From the NCBI GenBank assembly GCA_002317595.1, contig DCHL01000098.1:1-10971 (forward strand): a stretch of 10,971 bases of DNA, read 5' to 3'. Source of the stretch: Lachnospiraceae bacterium UBA1753. GTDB lineage: Bacteria; Bacillota; Clostridia; Lachnospirales; Lachnospiraceae. The notes beneath the pieces are model-generated. The model was not told where the DNA came from and did not search any database. It saw only the letters and a program-made list of their open reading frames with translations. How positions within the stretch are numbered: position 1 is the stretch's first letter; each line of letters opens with the position of its first letter. Of the stretch, positions 1 to 6,426 are shown piece by piece. A program made the translations under genes and the position numbers.

Positions 1-263
1 GTGAGGAAGACATCATCCTCGCATCTCATCCTGTACTCCGGGTATCTGTCCATATCACCGTAGCGCAGGTCCGCATTAGCATTTGTGTTGCCCTGTGCAA
101 GCGTAATTCTGTGAATGACCTGCGCACACACAAGCCTTCCTAACTCACTGATATCCTCCGGCAGGCTCCTGAAGTACTCGCGGTACGGTCCCGCATAGGT
201 GAACCTGCTTGTCTCCTTGTAAAAATCAAGAATCTTCTGCTCTACATTATTATTTGCTCTCAT
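1..263 (-). CDS. Transglutaminase-like domain protein, N-terminal part (cut by window edge)
   Basis: The reading frame is open from an ATG at 263 to the left edge, giving 87 codons of the N terminus. The start is supported by AGGAG (271-275) seven bases upstream. The visible protein begins MRANNNVEQKILDFYKETSR and contains the stretches RLVCAQVIHRITLAQGNTNA and DLRYGDMDRYPEYRMRCEDD. From memory, this wording matches the front part of Firmicutes cytosolic proteins annotated as transglutaminase-like, whose Cys-His-Asp core lies further downstream. That core is outside the window, so enzyme activity cannot be judged. No signal peptide or membrane segment is visible in the part seen. The gene is on the same strand as the flavin oxidoreductase to its right, but 185 bp and an apparent promoter separate them, so it is probably an independent unit. 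Family assignment is moderate to weak; that this is a real gene is much surer. Confidence 0.55.
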   Translation of the reverse strand, partial: MRANNNVEQKILDFYKETSRFTYAGPYREYFRSLPEDISELGRLVCAQVIHRITLAQGNTNANADLRYGDMDRYPEYRMRCEDDVFL

Positions 264-313
264 AAAAAATCTCCTCTCCAGGTGCGATATTGATTACCAT
301 GAATCATATTCTA

Positions 314-341
314 ATTAAACCCGAAGAGGAGTTCCTGTCAT
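314..341 (-). promoter_or_regulatory. Candidate sigma-A promoter of the left-edge gene
   Basis: On the minus strand, ATGACA (336-341, five of six matches to TTGACA) is followed after 16 bp by TTTAAT (314-319, five of six matches to TATAAT). The predicted transcript would start near 307 and reach the ATG at 263 with a leader of about 45 nt that includes the AGGAG site. This is pattern matching only. Confidence 0.4.
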
Positions 342-361
342 TTTATATTCAGTTTTGTCAG

Positions 362-426
362 GTTTGGAGTTATGTTAACCCACGCCAGAAGTCGTTATGT
401 GAATCGCGTTTGGAGTTATGTTAACC
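362..426. repeat. 19-bp exact direct repeat, two copies
   Basis: GTTTGGAGTTATGTTAACC occurs at 362-380 and again at 408-426, 46 bp start to start, with no mismatch. Each copy ends in the GTTAAC palindrome. The 27 bp between them carry a partial echo (GTTATGT at 394-400). The copies lie just upstream of the candidate promoter of the left-edge gene, centred about 64 and 110 bp before its predicted start point, and downstream of the oxidoreductase stop codon. They could be paired binding sites for an activator, or remnants of a small repeat element. Confidence 0.75.
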
Positions 427-448
427 ACACGGCAATTCTATCATCCTC

Positions 449-1552
449 CTATCGCCCAGCCAGCTCTGCCATGAGTTCATGCACGCTCACTATTTTTTCA
501 ATGCGTCCAGAATTGGCTCCGCTGAACACAAGGCCGTTGTCCACATCTCCCTTGACCGCCATGATAAGCCGCTCTGTTATACAGTATGGAATCTGCGCAG
601 GATTGCACTTTGCCAGGCACTTAAGGCACCTAGTCACCTTGTAACTGCCCTCTGCCAGACCCTCTAGGAAGGCATTGTTGATTGCTCTTCCAGGCATTCC
701 AACCGGAGATTTTATGATGCGAAGGTCCTCCTCCTTTGCACTTAAATATGCCTGCTTGTACGCCTCGGAAGCATCGCACTCATGCGTTGCCACAAAACGG
801 CTTGCTATCTGAACTCCCGACGCGCCAAGCTCCATGGCATGGCAGATATCCTCATGGTCAAAAATTCCGCCGGCAACAACTACAGGAATATTCGTTCCCG
901 TCTCAGCTGCGCTCTCATTCACGAACTCAATGATTGCCTTAATCTCATCGTCATAGTTCCTGATTTCAGCTTCTTCAGCAGTGGAGCAGGTGCCAGTCAT
1001 GCAACAGTACTCCTCAAGTTCCTCAAGTTTGAATCCCAGGTGTCCTCCCGCCTTCGGTCCCTCGATTACCACGAAATCAGGCAGTCTGTCGTAGCCGGTC
1101 TTCCATTTCTTAAAAATAATTCTTGCAGCCCTGACCGAAGAAACAATCGGCGCAATCTTGGCATCTGTTCCCGCAACGAGACCTGGCAGGTCGAGTGGAA
1201 GCCCAGCGCCGCATATAACCACATCAGCTCCGCTCTCCGCCGCAGTCCTCACATGGTCCTTGTAATCATCAAGGGCAACCATGACATTGACGCCGACAAG
1301 ACCCTTTCCTCCAGAGATATTTTTTGCAAGCTCAATCTGTTCCTTTATTGCCCTCAGGTTGCTTCCCTTAACATCGCCAAGGAAATCATCCCTATAGAAT
1401 CCAATCTGAGCAGTGGAGATAATGCCAACTCCGCCTTCCTTCGCAACCGCACCCGCAAGCCTTCCGAGGCTCACACCGACGCCCATGCCACCCTGTATGA
1501 TAGGAAGCTCTGCTATTTTTTCACCAATAACCAATGGTCTAAGATCACTCAT
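449..1552 (-). CDS. NAD(P)H-dependent flavin oxidoreductase, nitronate monooxygenase/FabK-like family
   Basis: This 367-residue TIM-barrel flavoprotein is of the family that includes nitronate monooxygenase (2-nitropropane dioxygenase), YrpB and enoyl-ACP reductase II (FabK). Visible family marks are PIIQGGMG near residue 17, the GADVVICGAGLPLDLPGL strand-loop (108-125), VVIEGPKAGGHLGF (161-174, with His171 at the usual catalytic position), and the FMN phosphate-binding part PVVVAGGI (223-230) followed by GASGVQIASRF (243-253). The C-terminal part carries four cysteines spaced CX2CX3CX7C (309, 312, 316, 324), a layout I recall in clostridial members. The start is supported by AAAGGTG (1557-1563); the stop is TAG. 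No fatty-acid synthesis genes lie nearby, so a FabK role has no support from context. It is divergent from a TetR-type gene that probably controls it. Family is sure; substrate is unknown. Confidence 0.88.
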   Translation of the reverse strand: MSDLRPLVIGEKIAELPIIQGGMGVGVSLGRLAGAVAKEGGVGIISTAQIGFYRDDFLGDVKGSNLRAIKEQIELAKNISGGKGLVGVNVMVALDDYKDHVRTAAESGADVVICGAGLPLDLPGLVAGTDAKIAPIVSSVRAARIIFKKWKTGYDRLPDFVVIEGPKAGGHLGFKLEELEEYCCMTGTCSTAEEAEIRNYDDEIKAIIEFVNESAAETGTNIPVVVAGGIFDHEDICHAMELGASGVQIASRFVATHECDASEAYKQAYLSAKEEDLRIIKSPVGMPGRAINNAFLEGLAEGSYKVTRCLKCLAKCNPAQIPYCITERLIMAVKGDVDNGLVFSGANSGRIEKIVSVHELMAELAGR

Positions 1553-1572
1553 TTTTCACCTTTCAAACGGAT

Positions 1573-1604
1573 ATAATCGCCCGATCAATACTTTGACTAT
1601 CAAA
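1573..1604 (-). promoter_or_regulatory. Candidate promoter and dyad upstream of the flavin oxidoreductase gene
   Basis: On the minus strand, TTGATA (1598-1603) could serve as a -35 box, with an AT-rich GATTAT (1573-1578) downstream at a long 19-bp spacing. The -35 candidate lies inside a perfect 13-bp inverted repeat, TTTGA-CTA-TCAAA (1592-1604), which could be an operator. The promoter match is weak; the dyad is exact but short. Confidence 0.3.
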
Positions 1605-1644
1605 CTATATTGACAGTATATGCACATCAGGTCACAGAATCAAT

Positions 1645-1667
1645 TTACAAAACTGTTACATTTGTCA
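1645..1667. promoter_or_regulatory. Candidate operator dyad at the TetR-type gene's promoter
   Basis: TTACAAA (1645-1651) and TTTGTCA (1661-1667) form an inverted repeat with six of seven matched positions and a 9-bp spacer. It covers the presumed -35 box of the TetR-type gene, as expected for an autorepressor site. ACATTTGT is also repeated directly at 1658-1665 and 1667-1674. No binding data; assignment by position and symmetry only. Confidence 0.3.
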
Positions 1668-1682
1668 CATTTGTGGTATAAT
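1655..1682 (+). promoter_or_regulatory. Candidate sigma-A promoter of the TetR-type gene
   Basis: A perfect TATAAT (1677-1682) sits 16 bp after GTTACA (1655-1660, four of six matches to TTGACA). Transcription would begin near 1689, leaving a very short leader that holds the GAGGTGA ribosome binding site (1691-1697) eight bases or less before the ATG at 1705. Confidence 0.55.
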
Positions 1683-1704
1683 CGGTTCAAGAGGTGACAG
1701 ACGC

Positions 1705-2202
1705 ATGGCTCAGAATGCAAAAAAATATCTCGCCGAGGCCCTCATCCTTCTCATGAAGGACAAGTCCATGGACGAGATCCGAATCAGCGAACTCACAAAG
1801 CGCGCAGGTGTTTCGAGAATGTCCTACTACCGCTATTTTAGCGACAAGCCGGAGATTCTTGAATATTACATGCACTATATCTTCGGCCTGTTCACGCAGT
1901 GGGAGGCCGAGAACAGTCAGGCCGTGTTTGGCAGCCGCCAGCACATCCGCGACAGCCTGGAGTTCTTCCGTCAGTACGGCGACTTCGCCCGCTGCATCTA
2001 CAACTCCGGCAGCGACGGCATCATGCTCAAGACCATCAACACCTACATGGAATCACAGCCCGGCTTCAGGAAAAACACCCCAGCGAAGCGGTACACACTG
2101 TACTACTATGCCGGGGCGCTGTATAACTGCTATATTCAGTGGGTTCTTGAGGATTTCAGGACCCCCGTCGATAAGCTGACCAATATTCTCTACAAAAAAT
2201 AA
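1705..2202 (+). CDS. TetR/AcrR-family transcriptional regulator
   Basis: This 165-residue protein has an N-terminal TetR DNA-binding domain. The helix-turn-helix runs roughly over residues 24-46 (EIRISELTKRAGVSRMSYYR, then YF and a D-K pair at 44-48), which is the classic TetR recognition-helix pattern with the aromatic YYRYF end. The remaining 115 or so residues form a helical, Tyr- and Phe-rich ligand/dimer domain; the total is shorter than the usual 190-200 residues but resembles compact clostridial members. The start is set by GAGGTGA just upstream. It is transcribed away from the flavin oxidoreductase across about 150 bp, the usual arrangement for a local repressor of its neighbour. The inducer cannot be read from the sequence. 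It runs tail to tail with the membrane-protein gene; the 63 bp between their stops show no clear terminator. Confidence 0.9.
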   Translation: MAQNAKKYLAEALILLMKDKSMDEIRISELTKRAGVSRMSYYRYFSDKPEILEYYMHYIFGLFTQWEAENSQAVFGSRQHIRDSLEFFRQYGDFARCIYNSGSDGIMLKTINTYMESQPGFRKNTPAKRYTLYYYAGALYNCYIQWVLEDFRTPVDKLTNILYKK

Positions 2203-2265
2203 CCACTACAATCTGGCCTATTAATATTTGCCCTGGAATCGAAATTAAACATGCCCGGCCGAGGC

Positions 2266-4128
2266 TTATTCCAGCGTCATCTCTGGCATTTCAAGCTTGT
2301 AGGCAAGTGGATTCGTCTCTGCAATGGTAGTATCAAGCCGTTCCCTGAGACGCTGCCTCTGCTGGCAAAGCAATACAAGCGCCTCCTCTGTAGAAAGACT
2401 GCTTCCTGTCTCTGGCGAAAGACTACTTCCCGCCGTAGAACCCTGCACGTTTCCAGCCTCAATAGCACTCTCGCACTCCGCGATATGCTCCGCCAGAGAC
2501 TCATCGTAGGCCCGATATAGTTCGATGTCGTACCGTCCTAGCGAGATGCTCTTGTCCATGGCCTCACACATGCCTGCGGTATCTCCAAGGAGTTCGCATA
2601 TTACAACCCTGGCTGTCCAGGCCTTGGGATTGTTCTTATTTTTTGCAAGAAGCTTTTCCGAAAGAGCATTGACAGTCTCGAAATCATCCATCATCTCAAG
2701 CCTCTGCTCCTGACACTCTGAGTAACCTGGAAGAAGAGCCAGTGCCGCATCATATTTCCCAAAGTACTTGCACTGTGCAAACGGCACTGCAATGTAGGCA
2801 AAAATAACCGCCGAGACCACAGCGTACACGGTAAGTGCATGATGCCCAAATCCAGTGCGTTCAGACACCTTCGTCTTTCCCTTTTTGCCCCCTAAAGTAC
2901 GCGTCCCACTTTCTGTAACCCAAAGCGTGCTGACACACTTCTCCGCCTCCGGCAGGTCGAGAAACAGCACAAGTACCATTCCCATAAACAGGTACTGCAG
3001 ATGAATGTCCACCAGACTTCCCAGCAGAAGCACAGCCAGAAGCTCCTTCCTGGCAAGGCCCTGCCTACCCCTGATCAGCTGATATCCAAAGAATACCACC
3101 ATCAAAAGAGCCGCAGCGATGCCATAGTCAATGGCCAACTGCAGCAGGTCATTATGTACAAATGCCGCCTCGTAGGCCCCCGTCTGAAAGCTCCCCTGGA
3201 GATAATTGTAGCCCATATATCCAATTCCGAAGGGATATGAGGCAACGCATCTCAAACCATCAATATAGTACAGGGCACGCTCCACCACGGTAAGCGAAGT
3301 ACTGCCCTTTGTCAGGGTGAATAATCGCCCGAAGGTCTGAGTATTTCCGAGGAAAAAATAAGCCGCGCCAGCCACGGCAACCACAGCCACAAACGCCGTC
3401 AAAAGATACTTCCTGATTTTCCTGCTTTGCACAGCTTTATACAATGCCCACACTATCAGGAGCAGCATACTGCTTCGGCTTCCCGTGAGGAACAGCCCCA
3501 GGAGATTGAGAATTAACAGTCCACCGTAGATTGGCAGGCGGAATGAATCCATCTTCCCCGGAAGCTGCACCTCTATTCCTTGCGCCGCGCCATCTTCATC
3601 CCTGCCACGCTTCTCTCCACTTTTCTTGGCTCCGATTTTCGCCCCAGCTGCGCTCTCCAGCACAGAGACACATATCATAATTCCCAGCACGAGGAACATT
3701 CCCCAGGAATTGGCATACAGGAAGGGACCACTCATTCTTCCCCCTGATGACAGGGAAAAAATAAGGCTCACCACCATACCGGCAACAGAAATAATCGGAA
3801 GAAGTCCGATGGTTCTGCTTCTGATTTCATCACTCAGTACGCTGCAGCAGTATCCCCACAGCAGCACAATGACTATTCTCATCACGCCCAGCAGATTGCA
3901 GGTGTAGTCCACACTGTAGAAGGAAGTCACGACTGCAACCACCAGCAGACAGAGAGGCAGCCAAAACACATCCCTGCGTAATTTTATACTTCCGCCGCGA
4001 AGCTGTAGAAGTGCCACAACGCAGCACACCATAACACCGATAAGGCTGACCGAGAAATCGGTCAGCCCTCCAGTAATCATCATTGAAATTGTAAGCACCA
4101 GACTAAGTATACCTATCATTTCTTCCAT
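2266..4128 (-). CDS. O-antigen ligase/Wzy superfamily membrane protein with C-terminal TPR-like tail
   Basis: This 620-residue polytopic membrane protein has about a dozen hydrophobic segments up to residue 450. Marks of the O-antigen ligase (Wzy_C, PF04932) superfamily are visible: RMSGPFLYANSWGMF at 131-145, FLTGSRSSM at 213-221 with the conserved Arg218, and GIGYMGYNY (301-309) followed by FVHNDLLQLAIDYGI (323-337) with the catalytic-type His325. Such enzymes move lipid-linked glycans onto lipid, glycan or protein acceptors at the outer face of the membrane. A charged loop (about 160-197) breaks the membrane core, and residues 455-550 look like TPR-type helices in a soluble tail. The start overlaps the preceding gene's stop by 13 nt. 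A second ATG at 4119 gives an ATGA overlap and better spacing from AAGGTG, so the true start may be Met4. Translational coupling to the secreted-protein gene suggests a shared job. Whether it is a polymerase, ligase or protein oligosaccharyltransferase cannot be told. Confidence 0.85.
   Translation of the reverse strand: MEEMIGILSLVLTISMMITGGLTDFSVSLIGVMVCCVVALLQLRGGSIKLRRDVFWLPLCLLVVAVVTSFYSVDYTCNLLGVMRIVIVLLWGYCCSVLSDEIRSRTIGLLPIISVAGMVVSLIFSLSSGGRMSGPFLYANSWGMFLVLGIMICVSVLESAAGAKIGAKKSGEKRGRDEDGAAQGIEVQLPGKMDSFRLPIYGGLLILNLLGLFLTGSRSSMLLLIVWALYKAVQSRKIRKYLLTAFVAVVAVAGAAYFFLGNTQTFGRLFTLTKGSTSLTVVERALYYIDGLRCVASYPFGIGYMGYNYLQGSFQTGAYEAAFVHNDLLQLAIDYGIAAALLMVVFFGYQLIRGRQGLARKELLAVLLLGSLVDIHLQYLFMGMVLVLFLDLPEAEKCVSTLWVTESGTRTLGGKKGKTKVSERTGFGHHALTVYAVVSAVIFAYIAVPFAQCKYFGKYDAALALLPGYSECQEQRLEMMDDFETVNALSEKLLAKNKNNPKAWTARVVICELLGDTAGMCEAMDKSISLGRYDIELYRAYDESLAEHIAECESAIEAGNVQGSTAGSSLSPETGSSLSTEEALVLLCQQRQRLRERLDTTIAETNPLAYKLEMPEMTLE
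2393..2430. repeat. Short in-gene duplication encoding a repeated GSSLS motif
   Basis: GAAAGACTGCTTCC (2393-2406) recurs as GAAAGACTACTTCC (2417-2430), 24 bp apart. On the coding strand it gives GSSLSPET then GSSLSTEE, an 8-residue duplication in the low-complexity end of the membrane protein's soluble tail. Confidence 0.6.
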
Positions 4129-6119
4129 TTCACCTTAATTGGAACATCCACGCAGGACCAGGTTCCGTTCGTTGACGTGAAGCCTATTCTTAGAGCACCC
4201 TTCAAATCTTCTGCAGTAGCTGTGTTATCTACGGCAATCACAGAGACATATCCATTTTCATCCAGTTCCTTCAAAGGATCTTCAGCCGAAAACTTAAAGT
4301 AACTTGTAAACTCATTCTCAGTGCCGCCCGCAGTGCTATTAACAAGTCGTACATCAAGATACTCCTGAACATTCTTCTTGGTCTTTACAATAATCCGAGA
4401 AGACTCACACTTGTCACTCTTTACCTTGATTGTGCTTGACTTTAACTTGATGGATCCCACAGGATTTTTCTTCAGCACGGTTACTACAATTTTAAAGGGC
4501 TTTGCTATCACATTATCTGAAGAATCCTTGTAGCAGGCTCTGAAGGTGTATTTTCCAGGCTTATAGTCCGTAGGTGTATAATATCCAATAGCCTTTTGGC
4601 TTTTTGAATAAAACATCGAACTCATAATGCCCCTGTATGTGGACAAGGCCTTAGCATCTTTAATCTTAAAGTATGAGTTGTCCTCATATACTTCTATATT
4701 ATACGTCCCTTCAGGAATGTTCTTAGGAGTAACATATGCATGGGAATTGTCTGCATAATTTGGATAAAGCTTGTAGGATACTCCCTTTACCGTCGGCAGC
4801 TGCTTTTTGTAAATGGAATTTGTTATTTTATAGGTCTTAAGGGTCTTATTCCCAACCTTGAGCATTACCGTTGTGTTATAGGCTGACGGATAGATGATTC
4901 CTTCGTTTTCAGCAAATACTCCGCCTTTGACAACCACCTTATACTTTCCAGTTCTCTGATTCCAGGGGGTGTAATATTTCGTGCCCACGGCCGCATAGAA
5001 ATACGGTTTATCATTCTGATACGCCTCCGTTACCGGAAATTCATTGTTATCTCTGTCAATGAGTTTAGCCATAGTCCTATCAACGGACTCCACCTTGATT
5101 TTGAAAAGTTCTTCAGCGCCATCCCAGTCAGACACGGCCTTGATTGTTACCATTCCTGGTGTTCCCGTGTACTTAAGACAGGTATTTCCGTTATTCTCCA
5201 CTAGAGTTAATGATTCCCCGTCCACAACAACATACTTTGAAGGAATGTCTACCAAATCCCACGAATCACGGTACGATGCCTGCATATATAACCCATCAAT
5301 CTGCGAGGGCAAAAACACGGATGGCGTACCAGGCTCAACAGATTCCTCATCACTTTCAAAATACCCATTCAAATAATGCCCCAGTCTCAATCGATCAGGC
5401 TTAATTTTTTCAGAGGTAACCTCAACAATATTATAGTTATAATAGTCACTTATTGTATTTGCCCCGTAACGATTCTCGGCAGTTGCCAGGACATAAACTT
5501 TCTCCGTCCCTGTGAAGGTCGCTGGAACAACAAGCTTGTCTCCCTCAATATGGATACCATTAATATCAGACTTTACCTGATCTGACCCATTTTTATAGAG
5601 TGAGTATGTGGCACCTTCTACAAGTTCATAATCCACGCCACGCTCGCCATTCCATCCCCTGGTTTCCAAAGAAAGCATCAGGTCCTTTTTTCCATCAACA
5701 TATATATGGACATCTCCCTCACACTTATTGACGTATACAGCGGAGGAATAGAAATCAGGCGCGATTTCAAAATCATATGTTGCCCAGGATGACAGACCAT
5801 CAACCTTTACAGAAACTGAATACTTTCCCTTAGTGACATCCTCGGGTGAATCAAGTTCGAGAACAATACTCTTCTTACTTGCTCCCAGACTGACCTTAAC
5901 ACCATAAGCTTTAGCTTTTGATTCGGCGGCTGTCCTCTCCACTTCATTTTCATATCTCAGCCTAATGGAATCCCCATCAAGCTTATAGTCCTCAGAAGTG
6001 CCATCCTTTGTTTTGAATTCGGCTGTGGCAAGCACTGCGCCGCCAGACTCCTCACTGTAATTATAATCTGTAAGCAGAATCTTGTTTCCTTCATTCACAC
6101 CCTTTAGCTTCAGACTCAC
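4116..6119 (-). CDS. Body of secreted beta-rich surface protein, paralogue 2 (frame continues upstream across a TAG)
   Basis: I do not recognise a named family. From a GTG at 6119 the frame is open for 667 codons, but this is not a convincing natural start: no ribosome binding site precedes it, and the same frame runs upstream across one TAG (6201-6203) to an ATG at 6377 with a good Shine-Dalgarno and a signal peptide. The full frame would be 753 codons, almost the length of the 762-residue neighbour, to which it is clearly related. Matching pieces include YKLDGDSIRL against FELNGDTIKV, GKYKVVVKGGVF against GHYKLSVTGGRF, KTYKITNSIY against KTYHIKNTLW, and SYFKF against SYFDF near the C termini. 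The body is rich in Tyr, Lys, Val and alternating beta-type patterns, like stacked Ig-like domains. There is no LPXTG, SLH or choline-binding anchor. Its TGA stop overlaps the membrane-protein gene. It may be a recent pseudogene or a gene needing amber readthrough. Confidence 0.7.
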   Translation of the reverse strand: MSLKLKGVNEGNKILLTDYNYSEESGGAVLATAEFKTKDGTSEDYKLDGDSIRLRYENEVERTAAESKAKAYGVKVSLGASKKSIVLELDSPEDVTKGKYSVSVKVDGLSSWATYDFEIAPDFYSSAVYVNKCEGDVHIYVDGKKDLMLSLETRGWNGERGVDYELVEGATYSLYKNGSDQVKSDINGIHIEGDKLVVPATFTGTEKVYVLATAENRYGANTISDYYNYNIVEVTSEKIKPDRLRLGHYLNGYFESDEESVEPGTPSVFLPSQIDGLYMQASYRDSWDLVDIPSKYVVVDGESLTLVENNGNTCLKYTGTPGMVTIKAVSDWDGAEELFKIKVESVDRTMAKLIDRDNNEFPVTEAYQNDKPYFYAAVGTKYYTPWNQRTGKYKVVVKGGVFAENEGIIYPSAYNTTVMLKVGNKTLKTYKITNSIYKKQLPTVKGVSYKLYPNYADNSHAYVTPKNIPEGTYNIEVYEDNSYFKIKDAKALSTYRGIMSSMFYSKSQKAIGYYTPTDYKPGKYTFRACYKDSSDNVIAKPFKIVVTVLKKNPVGSIKLKSSTIKVKSDKCESSRIIVKTKKNVQEYLDVRLVNSTAGGTENEFTSYFKFSAEDPLKELDENGYVSVIAVDNTATAEDLKGALRIGFTSTNGTWSCVDVPIKVKWKK

Positions 6120-6197
6120 ATTTCCAGTTTCCAGGCCTGTTTTCTCAATCTCCTCAGCATACTCTTCCTCAAGAAGCTCATCATTGCTAATCTCACC

Positions 6198-6209
6198 CTC
6201 CTAAAGGAG
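6198..6209 (-). other. Small hairpin and Shine-Dalgarno-like sequence around the in-frame TAG
   Basis: On the coding strand CTCCTTTAGGAG can fold as CTCC/GGAG with loop TTTA, placing the TAG (6201-6203) in loop and stem. The TAG itself runs into AGGAGGGTGAG (6192-6202), a good match to the anti-Shine-Dalgarno sequence. An out-of-frame ATGATG (6179-6184) follows; that 22-codon frame ends in TGA overlapping the GTG at 6119 as GTGA. All of this may be chance in a GAG-rich linker. Confidence 0.4.
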
Positions 6210-6377
6210 TTCATTTTTCTCAAGAGCCTCCTCCGTGGGGGCCTCCTCCTCCGTGGGAGACGCCGCCTCCGTGGGAGCCTCATTTTCAGCATTAACTGTT
6301 GCCGCAAATGCAGGAAGCGACAGGCTCGTCATGACAAATGCCGCTGTGAATAGTGCTAAAATCAGTTTCCTCTTCAT
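6201..6377 (-). pseudogene. N-terminal fragment of paralogue 2: signal peptide and acidic linker ending in an in-frame TAG
   Basis: The frame opens with ATG at 6377 behind GGAGG (6384-6388) and encodes 58 residues before TAG at 6201-6203. Residues 1-25 form a textbook signal peptide: MKRK, a hydrophobic core, and AFA for signal peptidase I. A Pro-Thr-Glu repeat linker follows. Beyond the TAG the same frame continues with EGEISNDELLEEEYAEE, another acidic linker, and then the 667-codon body. This matches the layout of the intact paralogue (signal peptide, acidic repeat linker, body). The simplest reading is a single nonsense mutation that frees a short secreted peptide and cuts the body off from export. 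TAG is used as the normal stop of the intact paralogue and of the flavin oxidoreductase gene, so general TAG reassignment is unlikely. Confidence 0.75.
6222..6275 (-). repeat. Three 18-bp tandem repeats coding for PTE-type hexapeptides
   Basis: CCTCCGTGGG recurs exactly at 6230, 6248 and 6266 (18-bp period). On the coding strand this gives PTEAAS, PTEEEA and PTEEAL directly after the signal peptide of paralogue 2. Such acidic, proline-containing linkers are common between an export signal and folded surface domains and vary in copy number by slippage. Confidence 0.75.
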
Positions 6378-6383
6378 CAAAAT

Positions 6384-6388
6384 CCTCC
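6384..6388 (-). promoter_or_regulatory. Ribosome binding site fixing the true start of paralogue 2
   Basis: GGAGG lies six bases upstream of the ATG at 6377, within GAGGGAGGA. It is the only strong site near the front of this gene, showing that translation was built to begin at the signal peptide and not at the GTG at 6119. The gap to the upstream gene's stop is only 49 bp, in line with co-transcription. Confidence 0.7.
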
Positions 6389-6426
6389 CTCAATAATTTG
6401 TATCAAATCACCCTTATTATGCGTTC

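Noticed and set aside
782..1576. 264-codon open frame on the plus strand opposite the flavin oxidoreductase
   Set aside because: It is an antisense shadow of a well-supported enzyme gene; no ribosome binding site and no recognisable protein pattern.
2203..2265. Bidirectional terminator between the TetR-type gene and the membrane-protein gene
   Set aside because: Only weak pairings such as GGC/GCC are present, with no T-run on either strand.
6201..6203. TAG read as a sense codon through a genome-wide code change
   Set aside because: TAG ends the flavin oxidoreductase gene (449-451) and the intact paralogue (6427-6429) at natural protein ends, so TAG is an ordinary stop in this genome.
6116..6307. 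63-codon Arg-rich frame overlapping the front of paralogue 2
   Set aside because: Its PRRRRLPRRRR-type sequence is simply the frame-shifted reading of the GAG-rich PTE repeats. Only the short part after ATG 6184 is mentioned as a possible restart peptide.
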